From: Nectonema munidae
Lineage: Eukaryota; Nematomorpha; Nectonematoida; Nectonematidae
DNA: 64,000 bases
Direction of reading: 5' to 3'
NCBI GenBank assembly: GCA_030549495.1
Contig: JAUIRK010000685.1
Span: forward strand, 1-64,000
Shown: positions 52,706-64,000 of the stretch, piece after piece
Position numbering within the stretch: the stretch's first letter is position 1
How the letters are laid out: the number at the start of each line of letters is the position of its first letter
Made by a program: the position numbers and the translations under genes
Notes under the pieces: generated by a model
Database searches by the model: none
The model's input: only the letters and a program-made list of their open reading frames with translations
Told to the model about the DNA's origin: nothing

Positions 52706-53090
52706 GAGTACGAAAATGAAATCAGCATGATTGATTTAGTATAAAAATATCTATTTTATTTAAAATTTGAATAATATTCTTGGAGAAAAGTTTCAGACGT
52801 GAACCACACAATTGATTAGTACTTTTAGACATTTTAACACCCTAATTGCAAAAATTGAGTATGGAAATGAAATCAGCATGTTTGATTTAGTATAAAAATA
52901 TATATTTTGTTTAAACCTTGATTAATATTCCTGGACCCAATTTTCAGGACTAAAACGCAAATTTGATTGAAACTTTCAAAAAAATTTCACACCTTACTGA
53001 GTTGAAGAATGAAATCAGCATGCCTGATTTGATATAAAAGATTAATTTTATTTTAAATTTGAATGAATGTTTTCGTAAGTAATTTTATCA
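52706..53090 (+). repeat. Three diverged tandem units of ~145 bp
   Basis: Units start at 52706, 52857 and 52999 with GAGTAYGRAAATGAAATCAG-like blocks, then CATGNTTGATTTAGTATAAA. Immediately downstream of RPL8. Confidence 0.75.
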
Positions 53091-53559
53091 TCAATCAGAC
53101 TTTTGATTGACATTTGCTACAAAATTGTCGTGTCTATTGGGAAAATATGTATGTATATATAAGTGTTATGTGTTCTAGTATATATATATGATTATAAATT
53201 ATGTAAGACTAAATTACTACTAGTTTTTGACATTATATGATAATTCAACAAACTTGACAATTGTGTCAAAAGATGTAGCAAGCGATTTTAGTAAAAGTCA
53301 TAGAGTTTGAAGGGATATGATTGGCCAATTTTGTAGAATAAAAATTTTAGTTGAATGGTTGCTAAAATAGACACACTAAACTTTTTGTATATACGTCTCA
53401 TCACAAATGATGTTCTTTATCGCAAAAAATTAATATCTCGCTAATCTAATCAATAGAAAGTTGTCTTTAATTTTAGTATAATATTATTTCAAATTGATCT
53501 ATTATAATTGTTTAATCATACAACAGTGCTTTTGTTCTCCTAATCATATGAGAATGATT

Positions 53560-53890
53560 AGGATGATGTGCGGAAAGACGCTGAGAGATAGGATTGCCAA
53601 CGATGTGTTGAGAAAGAAAATTGGAATTGAGGATATAGAAGTGCATTTAGAAGAGAATAGATTACGTTGGTTTGGTCATGTCGAAAGGATGTCCGAAGGG
53701 AACGTTGTAAAGAAGATAAAAGATGAATTGATTGATGGAAAGATGAAGAGAGGAAGACCAAAGAAGCATGGAATGAAGTGATTCACCACGATATGGAAAA
53801 AAGAAAGCTTGTGCAAAGTGATGTTAAAGAATGAAATGGCGTAGTTGTTGCAGGAAACTGGTTGACCCCGACTCTTTGGGAACAATAATC
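53560..53890 (+). mobile_element. RTE-like LINE ORF2 C-terminus
   Basis: The plus-strand frame has RMIRMMCGKTLRDRIAND, then ENRLRWFGHVERMSEGN and RGRPKKH, the hallmark LINE tail ('RRLRWFGHV.R......RGRPKK.W'). A one-base deletion shifts the frame before WNEVIHHDMEKRKL. Also ends in a region like the terminal 'NWLTPTLWEQ'. A second, differently diverged tail of the same type is at the right edge. Confidence 0.8.
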
Positions 53891-54341
53891 AGGCTTAGAA
53901 GGCAAAATGGATGATGATGCTACAACAGTGCTTTTTTGATGATATGGAATATATGCGCAATTATTTCTGGTATAAAATTATTATGGCTACTTTAAAATGA
54001 AAAATAAGACAGGTCTCACTTGGCGCTCTATTTTTTCAAAGCAGTTGAAATTCAAAATTTGATCAAGTTTTTCAAATGAGTATTGCTAAAAGTTAATTAT
54101 ATTTTAAAGACTGATGGATGTACACATTTAACAGTGTTGGAGCTGGCCTGAGAAGTAGGACTAAGAGTAGAGCACATATTTGTCACTGCACTATTCCTAT
54201 TTTACTCCTGCAGACAATAATATCATTATATTTTAATGACGATGCGTATCCAATTTCTATATTTAAGTAAAACGATATCTTTGAGTGTTTTTCATAAATT
54301 CGGTAAATTAAAGTAAGGCATGTTGTTGTTAGCCCATAGAT

Positions 54342-55041
54342 CAGCGGTCCTTAACCCGGGGTCGCGACCTAAATTTGTGTCCCCTAACAATTTTTTTGGG
54401 TCGCCAAGGGCCAATGAGAAGAACGGGAAGATAAAAATAAAACTTAATTATACGAGTAGAAATGAATACGGTCAGAAATCCATTTGATGTGAAAATTGAA
54501 GATCTACCTCAGGAAATTTCTGATATCTACCAATTGGAAGAGCAACTAATTGAAATAAAAATGACAACGCTCTTGAAAATGTGATTTTAAAATAGAAACT
54601 TTGGGTGCTTTCTGGACATAGATTTATAGAGAAAAAGAAGTGGTTGGGTTCCAAGCACTTAAGGCCCTTCTTCCTTTCCCAGCAACGTATTTGTGTTAAA
54701 CTGGTCTTTCAACTCTTATGGCTGTTAAAAATAAATATTGAAATCTTTTATCACCGGAGCACGACATGCGATGTTGTCTGTCGACAATAAAACGACGTTC
54801 TGAAGAGCTTTCAAGAAAACTTCAAACGCAACGTTCTCATTAATTGTAACTTCTTTGTCAAATTAAAACATTGTAATAAATAACATGTTTTTTTTGTAAA
54901 CCAAAAAAAAGCATTTTGTTTTGTCAAAAAGTTAGATAAATATTGTTTTCTATTATCCGTCTTATTTTTTACATGTTGGGTCGCGAGGGTTTGTGTCGTA
55001 CGCAAAATGGTTCGGCAAATGAAAAAAGTTACGAAGCGCTG
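54342..55041 (+). mobile_element. hAT element (700 bp) with target-site duplication
   Basis: Starts CAGCGGTCCTTAACCCGGGG and ends ACGAAGCGCTG. Flanked by CCATAGAT (54334-54341) and CCCTAGAT (55042-55049), 7 of 8 matching. The interior keeps the C-terminal part of a ZBED5-like transposase: VRNPFDVKIEDLPQEISDI (about 54475) and, in another frame, LLPFPATYLC then LSTLMAVKNKY (about 54665-54740), separated by a stop. It is an internally deleted derivative. Confidence 0.85.
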
Positions 55042-55089
55042 CCCTAGATCATAGTATCTTTATATGAGTATGATCTATTAGTATCACCT

Positions 55090-56380
55090 ACAAATTTTAG
55101 ATGAACATTTTACACAAAATCAAGAAAATATAAAAGGTGATCTTTCTTTGCATTTCTTCGCTTCAAACCTTCCAACATCAGAGAGACTCAACAATCAATT
55201 CAGAATCATCAGAGCCTTTCTCTCTCCTCCATTACATTTTCGCGTGATATATGTATCGCCCGTAAGCAGACTCTTGAAATGAACTTGGTGAGTGATGAGG
55301 TAATGGCAAAAAAAGTTTTCATTAGGAGTATTAGTAGGAGTAACATTAATGGAAATGTTTTAAAACTTTTTACTCTAGAGTAAGGATTAAAGCAAATTTG
55401 AATTAAAATATGATGTATCACTTTGCAAGAAAGGCTTTAAAAGTGTGGGTCGAGACGCGACAAAAAATATTACCTTTGTGGCGGCATTTCCTTTATGATA
55501 TTTGTTTTTCTAAAAGAAAGAACATTTTATTCACTCCAATGAGCAATGGAATCTGCAAATCATAAAAAAGTTTGCATGAATGGTCGATACTGGATAAATT
55601 TACAGCTGAGTATAATGTTGTGCTGTGCTAACTGCCAAACTTTGGTTTCTGTTGCGGGACACAATAACTAATTATATTCAAATACTGACAAAACGAAATA
55701 TTATATAACGCATTGACTAAATATTTTTCTAAAAAAAACGGACCTTTCAAAAGTCATTTCAGTTTAAGCCAGCTGATTTATAATTGTATTTTCTATAATT
55801 ATTTTTTGCTAAAATTGAGGTCTAAGACGGTTTTTTACCAGAAAGCAAAGAATTATTATAATCTAGGATATATGAAAATTTCAGTTGAAAGTATCCATGC
55901 GCAAAACGACTAGCAAACACTATCAAATTCTCAAATCCATTTCTATATTGGCATATTTAGACTTTGAACGATAAATATATGACGTCTCACAAAATTCCGT
56001 AATTTCGCTGTGCGCTCGCCTTTTCTCCGTGAATCAAAACACTCATCTCGCCCTTACAGAGAAATATAGATGGCATTTTACGTAAAGCGTGTTTATACTA
56101 CAAACATCGCGTTTACGCAATAATTTGCTATCGCACACACCAAAGTTTGTGCTTTATAGAAGGGCTTCTCCTATCAAACAAAATGTGACATTATTGACTT
56201 CCTCGCCACCTCCTTATCTCTTGTTGCCATCGTCGACACGTATTAATTAATTTTTGATTAGCTGATGTCACTCAATATCTTGCAATTGCAAATTTATAGA
56301 CATTTAATAAAAACAGAAAAGTACAGTGAAATCATTGTATAAATTTTATAACAATATTATATATATGTAATGTGTATGGA
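55090..56380. other. Gap with no supported gene
   Basis: A somewhat GC-richer patch at 55980-56230 has no long frame. Otherwise AT-rich. Confidence 0.4.
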
Positions 56381-56399
56381 TTGTGTATCATCGCGCTAT

Positions 56400-56955
56400 G
56401 GTATAATATAGCTATGCCTTATCACAAAACGTGTGCGTTTTAATAAACTTTCAGCTGTTGTACAGCATGAAAATCCTCATCTAATAGTGATTTGTTCAAA
56501 TTGACAGCTTCTATAACTTGAATGAGTGGTGAAGAACACAATGAACAAAAACTTTTTTCAAGTAACTAACTCCTCGATATTTTGCAATGATAGCGCAGCA
56601 GCAGTACCATCTGTTGCACGGGGCTACAATGTTTTTTATGGACTATTTTTTTCTTGAAAATATTGAAGATGGTTACGCCTTTAAATATCTTAGTTCTGAT
56701 TTTGAAGAAAAAAGTAATTCTTGACGTTGAGTTTTAACGTAATCATTATGAAGAAGTCTTACAAATGCGATTAACAATGCAGACTTATCAGGAAGAGTTG
56801 ACACCTTCATCTATTTGAAGTGGAAACGCATTTTCTCGCAGTTCTGAGATTGATTGGGTTTCAACATCACCTGCCATTTCATCAATATGACACGATAATG
56901 ATGAATTAAAGCGTGTTATTTCTTCAGGATTTTGACACATATAACTGTTGAGAGT
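56400..56955 (-). pseudogene. hAT transposase remnant
   Basis: The minus strand gives CHIDEMAGDVETQSISELR and FPLQIDEGVNSS (about 56925-56810; family 'RI.DMA.D+...L...L....FSLQLDESTD'), then weaker blocks to about 56400. Decayed; ends 10 bp from the MITE at 56965. Confidence 0.55.
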
Positions 56956-56964
56956 ACTCTAGAC

Positions 56965-57199
56965 CAGCGTTTTTCAAACTGTGGGTCCCGACCCTTCAGT
57001 GAAGAAAATCTAAAAGTATCAATATGTTATTCATACAAATAAATAAGGCAAATCATAAAAAAATATACATATAAATGGTCGATGCTGAATAAATGAAGGT
57101 AGTGATCAGAGTTTGTCTTATTACACCTGAGTATTATGGGTCGCGATCCAAACTGTGCTTCTTGCTATGGGTCGAGCCCAAAAAGTTTGAAAAATGCTG
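56965..57199. mobile_element. hAT MITE, CAGCGTTTTTCAAACTGT family, copy 2, with perfect target-site duplication
   Basis: Ends CAGCGTTTTTCAAACTGTGG and (inward from the right) CAGCATTTTTCAAACTTTTT. Flanked on both sides by CTCTAGAC (56957-56964 and 57200-57207). The 235-bp interior has no coding capacity and matches 42843-43010. Confidence 0.93.
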
Positions 57200-57371
57200 C
57201 TCTAGACAGTGCTAGAGATCCCTCAATTCTATGAGGATTAGTCGCTTTTCCTATTTTGTAAGAATCTAGCATTCCTTCTGCCCACTTTTGCTGTTTTTTG
57301 AAAAATCATTTTATCAACCGTCTTTCTTCTTTCAAATTCATCCGCATCCTTATAAAAAATCGAGGCACGCC

Positions 57372-57640
57372 AGGGGCGTACCCGAGCCAAGTTGCTTCTC
57401 ATCATCTTTGTTATAAAAATAGAAAACAGATCAAAAGAGACAGAAAAACCATATGTAATTTTTCTCAAGTTATCTTTTTTTTATATGCAAAATATAATAC
57501 ATTCATCAGATGATTGTCTATGACTAAATTACATAAAGTTACATTTTAATTTACAAAAATATAAATTATATTGTAATTTTTAAAAAAAAATTTTTTTTAA
57601 TAAAAAATTTTTGCCCCTCTCAAAACATTGTCCTGGGCAG
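57372..57640. repeat. Possible MITE remnant beginning CAGGGGCGTACCC
   Basis: CAGGGGCGTACCCGAGCCAA is of hAT-end type. The right limit is not clear; a GC-richer patch (GGGCAGGCAGGCGGC) lies at 57635. Confidence 0.35.
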
Positions 57641-58619
57641 GCAGGCGGCTTCTGTGGCACGTATACTTTCATTTGAAAAAGTTGTTTTGTAGAGTAAACA
57701 CATGCGCATTGTATCATTTTGTGGGGATTTGATGAAAGGATAAGTAACACGTATTCTACAGAATATAGTTGACTTTTTTGGACTTTAAATCCAGAATATT
57801 ATTAACGATATTAAGCATTTTTTAACATAAGCTCAGTTAAATACTAGGGATTATGAATTAAAATTCATTTTATTTCATTTTCTTCTTTAAAATAAATTTA
57901 AAAATGACATTATTATCTAAAAATAGCGAGTGAAAAGTTACTCTTAAAAGAAAAGATGTGCAGATGATTCAATCAATGGATTGTGTCCTGTAAACATATT
58001 CAGAATTAAACCAAAATTTTTTTTAATACAGTTAAAAATTTATCAAAATTTTAATTAATTTTTTAATTAAATTTATTGATTGACTTCAAAATTAAAGTTT
58101 AATACGGGGAAAAAAATAAATATAAAACTTTACTTATATAGCTAATGAAAGAACGTCTCAAAAATCTTGGAAAGAGGTAGGATAAGTGTGAATTTAAAAA
58201 AATGGTTAAAAACAAAGAAAATAATTATTATATTCATATTCAAACACCTTATGTTTGAACACCGTTCATCGGAAATGTTCGGATATCCCTTCAGCCCTCT
58301 TCAATCAAAAAACGGTTCGTTTCGTCGTTTTTCTAACCATACTGTTTATGTAAAAAAATATTATAATGCATATCTTCGTAAACTCATCCAATAAACGAAT
58401 TCTGTGATCCCCGTGTCTATTTTACATTCCAGCAGCAGTAAATGTAGTGGCAAAAGGTGTTCACACCCTTATACCACGTTTAAATAGAGGTATTTTCGTG
58501 ATACTTTTGAGTTTAGCACACTACGTATATACATATGACATTTTACTCCAAAGTGTAATTTATTTTTAATGTAAACTTTCATACAAATAAAATGTATACA
58601 AAAACTATATTATTTTTAT

Positions 58620-59521
58620 CGTAGATTAGGTTTAACTTTTAGAATAGATGGCGTTAAAATTTAAAAATGGTTTTTTTGATTTATATTGCATAAGTTTTGA
58701 AAAAGAAGTTTCAAACCCTTGACTACCCATATACAATAGCCCCCAAGCAATAGGCAATTCTGCGTTCTGCGATATAGTTCTGTTTTTTCTGAGTTGATCC
58801 GCCTACTTAAATTTAGGATTGGCACAAGGTATAAGTCCCAAAACGGTTTCATGGTACGAGCTAGGTTAGGCATAGTCGGTAATCTGGCCTCTGTAGGAGT
58901 CCGCTTGTAGGACCGTCTAAACATTCCAATTTTAAAACATATATCCTAGGGACAACATTTAGGGATGGAGTCATATTCCAGGGGTAGATTGTTCCTAACC
59001 TAGCATGCCTTAAATTATGTATATCTTTCTTAACCCCTATAACATGTATCAAATATTATTTATTAATAACATATAAGATATTGCATGCCTTCTAACGCTT
59101 CTATTTTTGTAGCATATACCTTTTATAATCGTATTCTTTTATTTAGGAACAAGATACATTCCGTTGGGCCGGTTTTTTACCCTGGTTTTCTTCCTCTGAA
59201 GAATTCAAAGGTTTTTACGGTTAGGTAGTGCTCTGGCGTCCCGATTCTACGTGGTTAGTAATCAAGCTATCACTAGACATTAAGTTTGTTTCCGAAATTG
59301 GGAGCGTTCGCGTTAGGATTGTATCGTTCACTCAGCTGTATTTATATATTATCACATAAATTCTTGTAAAATAATATATATAACAAGGTATAGCTATTTT
59401 TTGTAACAAGGGCCGGTAGGCGTTTAGATGGAAAGTCCAGTTAGACCTGGACTCAGCATTCCGGGCGGGCCACGATATCCGAAAGGATGGGTGCGAACGC
59501 CACAAACAACTTAATTAATTA
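58620..59521. repeat. Unclassified repeat, right end shared with 24606-24672
   Basis: GC is above the flanks. The right end (CCACGATATCCGAAAGGATG, GGGTGCGAACGCCACAAACA, then (TTAA)n) recurs at 24.6 kb. Minus-strand frames (58661-59052) hold PTEARLPTMPNLARTMKPFW and similar stretches that I cannot place. Confidence 0.45.
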
Positions 59522-59806
59522 ATTAATAAGTTTCAAACCAGTGCAAAGAGTTTTTCTTGACATCAACCATTATTATCATTCTAAAAATTTTTTGTCAAAA
59601 TTAATAAAATTTAAAAAGGTGATAAAACCCATGTAACGTTAACTTCTCAAAAAATGGTTTCGACAAAAAGCTTTTACAATAAGAGTCAAATCATTATTAT
59701 TCGTCAATAAATGTGTCAGGACAGTTACGCAAATTTTGCATTTGCATATTTAAAAAAGTTTTATTTTTTAACACAAAAATGACTTTACAATTAGAGGAAG
59801 CAATTT

Positions 59807-60961
59807 TCAATTTGATCTAAAAATGTTTAAACGGTGTAAAGTGTTTTTGAATTCCGTTCTAAGCCTTTTGTCAATCAGCAAAAGCATTAGAGGAAACGCG
59901 GGAATGAAAATGCTTTCCATTGCACTCAATATCTTGAGATGAAAGATTTCAGGGTTTGAATAATCGTTTGTCCTCGCCACGAGCTCGTAAAACTCCTTTG
60001 AGGCCGATGACAAAAAAGTCAAGAGGATCAAGCAGACGAAAAGGTTGACGTGTAATTTGCAGTTGTTTTTCCTCGGGAATGAAGAATTTGGGTCGCATTT
60101 AAAGAAAACTTGGCACAGTCGACTGACAAATCTCTTCTTCGCAGGGCTTTGCGCTTGAAGAGTGATTTCATTGCAAACGATTGAATGCTCTGCTCGCATT
60201 GAGTGAAAGGATTGCAAGCGAGCTTGTCTTGTGGCGCCCGGAAAAACTTTGTTGTTGCGATTTTGGCCGAACCGGAAGCACTTGAGCCAAAAGACGGTGG
60301 ACATCGCTAAAACACAAAAAGCCGGCACGATGATAATCCCACACTGTAAACACACGATCACCATCATTCGCGCGTACTTCGTGAAAAAGCGGACGCTGAT
60401 CGTGTATTTTGGAGGAGAGTTCAAAATCTCAGCCGTGATCGTGTTCTTCCAGAAGAGGGGAAGCGTGCAGCCAGCAGTAATCACGTATGCCGAGACCTTG
60501 ATCCACTTCTCCTTGTCCAGCAGCTTCCAGCGAACACGGTTCTTCTGGTAAAAGATGAACAAATGGAGTTTGAGGAGAACGATGCCTTGCAGCACGTAGA
60601 GCAGCATTCTAAGGAAGTAGGAAAGTGGGGGATATATCTTGGCTTTGTAGATGACCAAGGCGTAAGACATTAAGTTGTTGTGGTAGTTGCACGCATACTT
60701 GGATAGGATTTCACAGAAGAGTTTACTCGACAAGAAGAGCAGGTTGATGCAGACCACGTGGCATATGTTTTTGTAGGTGAACGTGGTGCTACTGCTACAA
60801 CTCCTCTTGCACCGCGTGAAAAAGTAGAGCGAGATCCCGTTCACCGCGAATCCCAACAAAATGGCGAAGACGGAGAAGTAGAAAGAAAAATAGCGGTACA
60901 CAAATGAGTTGTAGTTGCAGTTCACTTGGATTGAAAGCGTGTCCGTGATTTCGTTCATCAT
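59807..60961 (-). CDS. Seven-transmembrane receptor-like protein, intronless
   Basis: Taken from the first ATG after an upstream in-frame TGA: 384 residues. A short N-terminus with one possible N-glycosylation site is followed by seven hydrophobic segments at about 24-48, 66-88, 112-138, 153-171, 199-226, 303-322 and 343-364. The 75-residue third inner loop is basic and Ser/Arg-rich, as in G-protein-coupled receptors. TM1 has the class A-like Asn (GFAVNG); the usual Asp of TM2, the DRY box and NPxxY are absent or replaced (YQKNRVRWK after TM3, FIPAFPLML in TM7). So it is a divergent receptor, perhaps chemosensory; ligand unknown. GC content is clearly above the flanks and the frame is undamaged, which argues for a real gene. 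Confidence 0.75.
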   Translation of the reverse strand: MMNEITDTLSIQVNCNYNSFVYRYFSFYFSVFAILLGFAVNGISLYFFTRCKRSCSSSTTFTYKNICHVVCINLLFLSSKLFCEILSKYACNYHNNLMSYALVIYKAKIYPPLSYFLRMLLYVLQGIVLLKLHLFIFYQKNRVRWKLLDKEKWIKVSAYVITAGCTLPLFWKNTITAEILNSPPKYTISVRFFTKYARMMVIVCLQCGIIIVPAFCVLAMSTVFWLKCFRFGQNRNNKVFPGATRQARLQSFHSMRAEHSIVCNEITLQAQSPAKKRFVSRLCQVFFKCDPNSSFPRKNNCKLHVNLFVCLILLTFLSSASKEFYELVARTNDYSNPEIFHLKILSAMESIFIPAFPLMLLLIDKRLRTEFKNTLHRLNIFRSN

Positions 60962-61099
60962 GGGAAGATTTGGTAGCAGGAGGGACCCTTGTTCAATCCT
61001 TCTGAACGAAGTTGCCAGCAAGCTTTGTTTGGAGAGTAGGAGTGCTTTTGTGAATGCCAAACTTCTTCAATTTGGACATTATAAATGCATTAGTTAGAA

Positions 61100-63855
61100 T
61101 CAAAGTTTTACCTTTTAATTGATTGCTTGTGTATATAATTGAGTGTGTGTGTGTGTTTGTGTGACATGCATTTCTTCATCAATAATTCAAAAAGCGCTTT
61201 CTATTTTAAAAGTATAAATAGTTAATAATGTTCAGACGAAGTCATAACAGACACCCCCCTCACTCACTCTCATTGCACCAAATTTGAAGATTGATATCCC
61301 AATTTCCGTTTCTCAGCTTCCTACTGCTTCCAAATTAAATTTTTGTCGTGAAATTTGTTGGCGCCATTGGAAGCCAAGTGGAATACATTTTATTGCTGCT
61401 GTCAATATTTTCATAAAATTACTATTTTCGTGCTAAGATCATCTCCAAAGTTGATTTAAATACTTATTGATTTTTGTCCTCTTCTCGGCTTCCAAATTTG
61501 GAATCACTTTTGTCATCGTTTAGAGAATGTGGATGAGCAGGGCTTTTTTGTGTGACATAGCTTTCTTGCGATTCATTTTTAGCTTTGATCTTTCAGTTCA
61601 ATCTTACATTCCAAGTGAAGGAGAATTAAAAAAAAATGAAATCAAGATTATCGTGTGTAAGATCAATAATCATAATAAGTAATATGAAAGACATTTAAAT
61701 AGGGAAGTTGTGAAATTTTTATTCTATATGTCTAAGTCATCTATGCCCGGATGAAAAATATTCTTGAGTCATGAATGTGTGAAATTTTTATTTTCTCATT
61801 GGTATATCCAGACATCTGACCAAAAATATTATTATATTGGTTGGATATCAAAGCACTTCCAGCCCTAAGGCTCTATGCTTGAGATTGTTAATCACAGTCT
61901 TGTGATTTTGTTTTTAAGAGTCGGTAGCCTTGGGGAACGAACCCCTGATCTTCAACTGTTAAGCTCGGAGGAACACCCTAAGAAGGCTCAATATTATTAT
62001 ACAATTTTTTTTATCTATTCACTGTATTCTTTTATAATCTTTCGTTTTTGGACAAGCTTTTTTCATTCAAGTCTAATTAAAAACAGTTATGATACATTTT
62101 AAAAATTACTACCTTAAATCTAATAAACTAAATGAATATATACACCTACAAAAACTTTATAAATTTATTAAAAAAATTTTTTTTTTCTGATCTGGCACAA
62201 AAAATAAGCAATGGTATATTTAGTATACAACGCATACGTGGTTTTGGCAGACTACTAACATCTTTTTTACTGAATCGATGAAATTGAGAAATCCAACTTT
62301 CTCTTCACACTCTTTAAGAATATGATATATTTTCAGAAACATATGTCCTTCCGTATTTCTCTTTTATTTTTTAAGCCAATGTAAGAGATGGCACGATGTC
62401 TCTGACATAATGTTAAATGTTTCTGAGACTCACAATACAGAATGTAAGATCCAAGCACAAAGAACACTCTACTCTTTTCTGACATCTTTAGAATGTAGCA
62501 GTTCAAAGCTAACACGCTTTCCACTACCAAAAAACTTTTTTTCTTTGAAGCTATGATTCTAATTAAAATTATTATGATAAAGTATGAAAATAACTTACAA
62601 ATTTCTCACAAATCATAAAGATGTATGAGAAGATTGACAGATAGTTTTGACGTAGGCAAAATATGGTCTCACATACTTCTTCGAAATTCATGAATACTGA
62701 TTGGTTTCGTACACGACTACTGTATTATTTGGTGCATGATAGGAACAAAGAATTTATCCAACGGACATTTGGGCGAATGCACCATATGTCATGTAACTTC
62801 TAGCAGATAAATTTATTCATCACATAATATGTTTCTAGAAGTTAAGAACAAAAAAAGAAAATAAAAATTACCTTGCAGATTTTGGAAGTGAAACAACGTC
62901 TACAAAAATTGTCAAATTGAATGTACATTTTCTGTGAAATTTCGATTCGGGTAAATCACTGTTCGACGAAATGTCGGATTAAAGTCCACAATCGTAAGTA
63001 ATGAAGCATATACAATTCTCTTTTTGTCTGTGAGAAAGACTCCTTTAATTTTGGTTTCTGTGAAAGATAACCTTGAAATATTCAAAAATAACACAATCGT
63101 GTAATGTATCTCGCGATTTCTAATGTTATGTTTTTGTATGTGTTGGAAATTATGTTTTTTGACTATATTAAAACTTTTTTTAATTTAATTTTTTAAAAAC
63201 AGTAGACATTTGTGAAAATTTTTGATATAAAATCAACAAAAACCGGCAAAACTAAAATTGAATTAGTTATTTTAAAAAATGGCGTTACACGCCATTATCT
63301 TCTGAAGTCTATAAATTTCATTGAATATTTTGATGGTAATCGAAAATTTCTTTTAACTCTATATTTTCCGGGAACATCGCTTTGGTTGCCAATTTGCAGA
63401 TGATACCAAAGATTTGAAGCAATATTAACTGTAGCAGAGATAAAACTTGACTGCTTCCATAACATCAATATAATCAAACTCGCCTCTTCTGATTGTATGT
63501 CTTTGCTATTGACATTGGAAAGTTATTGATAGGAGTTACCTGAATTGATACAATACTTTGATATTCATTTAGTTAGTTGGAATGTGAAGAAAAAATGTAT
63601 CAAAAGAGATCTCATGACATTTGACAAAATTCTCTTGATCAACAAGAAAGTTCTTACTCTCATAATTAACAACATTCCGTTATCTAACGATGATTCATAT
63701 AAATAGTGGCAATTATTATTTGGTGACAAAGACAAGTTGTGTTGCATCGTGATGTTACTACAGTTATGAGGAATGTTGTCAACTCACTTTTAAGTTTCAC
63801 ATTCAAAAATCGTTGCCTAACATGCTAATCTATAATAATAATAATCAATTTTATG
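61100..63855. other. Region upstream of the receptor gene; no gene seen
   Basis: A (TG)n run at 61143-61163 lies about 200 bp upstream of the receptor start. The patch 61895-61985 (minus: GGGGTTCGTTCCCCAAGGC) has a B-box-like core and could be a tRNA-derived repeat. Small frames at 62333-62530, 62912-63094 and 63212-63403 match nothing I know. Confidence 0.4.
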
Positions 63856-63862
63856 GCTCTTG

Positions 63863-64000
63863 TCACAGCAAGGTAGGATCTACTCGGATAATTTTGCTTC
63901 TCCGTTCATTTTTCTTCTGTTCATCTCCTGTCTTAAGTCCTCTTTTTTTCATGTCCCATTTCACTACTTCCTCCCAACTATTTTTTGGCCTACCTCTGTA
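63863..64000 (-). mobile_element. RTE-like LINE ORF2 C-terminus, cut by the window edge
   Basis: The minus strand reads YRGRPKNSWEEVVKWDMKK and on to a TGA at 63863-63865, then a (TTA)n tail at 63830-63845, the usual simple-repeat 3' end of RTE/L2-type elements. The frame is open to the window edge, so the rest of the element continues beyond it. Confidence 0.8.

Noticed and set aside
60231..60551. A 106-codon plus-strand frame inside the receptor gene
   Set aside because: Antisense shadow of a GC-richer coding sequence.
61895..61985. A tRNA gene on the minus strand
   Set aside because: The B-box-like core GGTTCGTTCC departs from consensus and I could not fold an acceptor stem or anticodon arm.

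Overview
The window is nuclear DNA of an invertebrate animal. It is very AT-rich, has GT-AG introns, uses the standard code, and is crowded with decayed transposons. The two recognisable housekeeping genes are clearly metazoan: ribosomal protein L8 and the penta-EF-hand protein PDCD6/ALG-2. I cannot name the species. The mix of hAT, MULE, Penelope-like, jockey/CR1-like and RTE-like elements and an animal-type angiotensin-converting-enzyme relative would fit an arthropod or another protostome, but that is inference.

Four host genes can be supported. PDCD6-like (+) has two coding exons (11158-11400 and 16600-16920) split by a 5.2-kb intron. A single-exon secreted peptidase of the M2/ACE family lies on the minus strand (18179-19879). 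RPL8/uL2 (+) has five exons (45258-52460) and reconstructs to a full-length 259-residue protein. An intronless seven-transmembrane receptor-like gene lies on the minus strand (59807-60961). They share no operon or pathway; their neighbourhood reflects genome order only.

The rest is mobile-element debris. From left to right: a jockey-like retroelement with a zinc-knuckle ORF1 (0.6-2.4 kb); a DNA transposon with matching ends (3.5-5.6 kb); a ZBED5-like hAT element (6.7-8.6 kb); a Penelope-like fragment (9.3-9.9 kb); SINEs and small repeats in the PDCD6 intron; a CCAAT-box tandem array just upstream of the ACE-like gene (20.0-20.5 kb); repeat pieces at 20.7-25 kb; hAT and LINE fragments at 28-33 kb; MITEs at 33-34 kb; the best-preserved hAT transposase (35.2-37.0 kb); and directly beside it a broken copy of a non-segmented negative-strand RNA virus polymerase (L) gene (37.2-40.2 kb). 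Two LINE fragments and another hAT copy follow (40.3-42.9 kb). RPL8 has a decayed MULE transposase in its third intron. A hAT element with target-site duplication (54.3-55.0 kb), a hAT MITE with a perfect 8-bp duplication (57.0-57.2 kb) and an RTE-like fragment running off the right edge complete the picture.

The most interesting points are the endogenous RNA-virus polymerase, whose active-site motif is cut by a stop; the intronless ACE-like gene with a shortened zinc-ligand loop behind an array of CCAAT boxes; a SINE family whose members appear to share a body but carry different tRNA-like heads; and a filled-site/empty-site pair for a hAT insertion.
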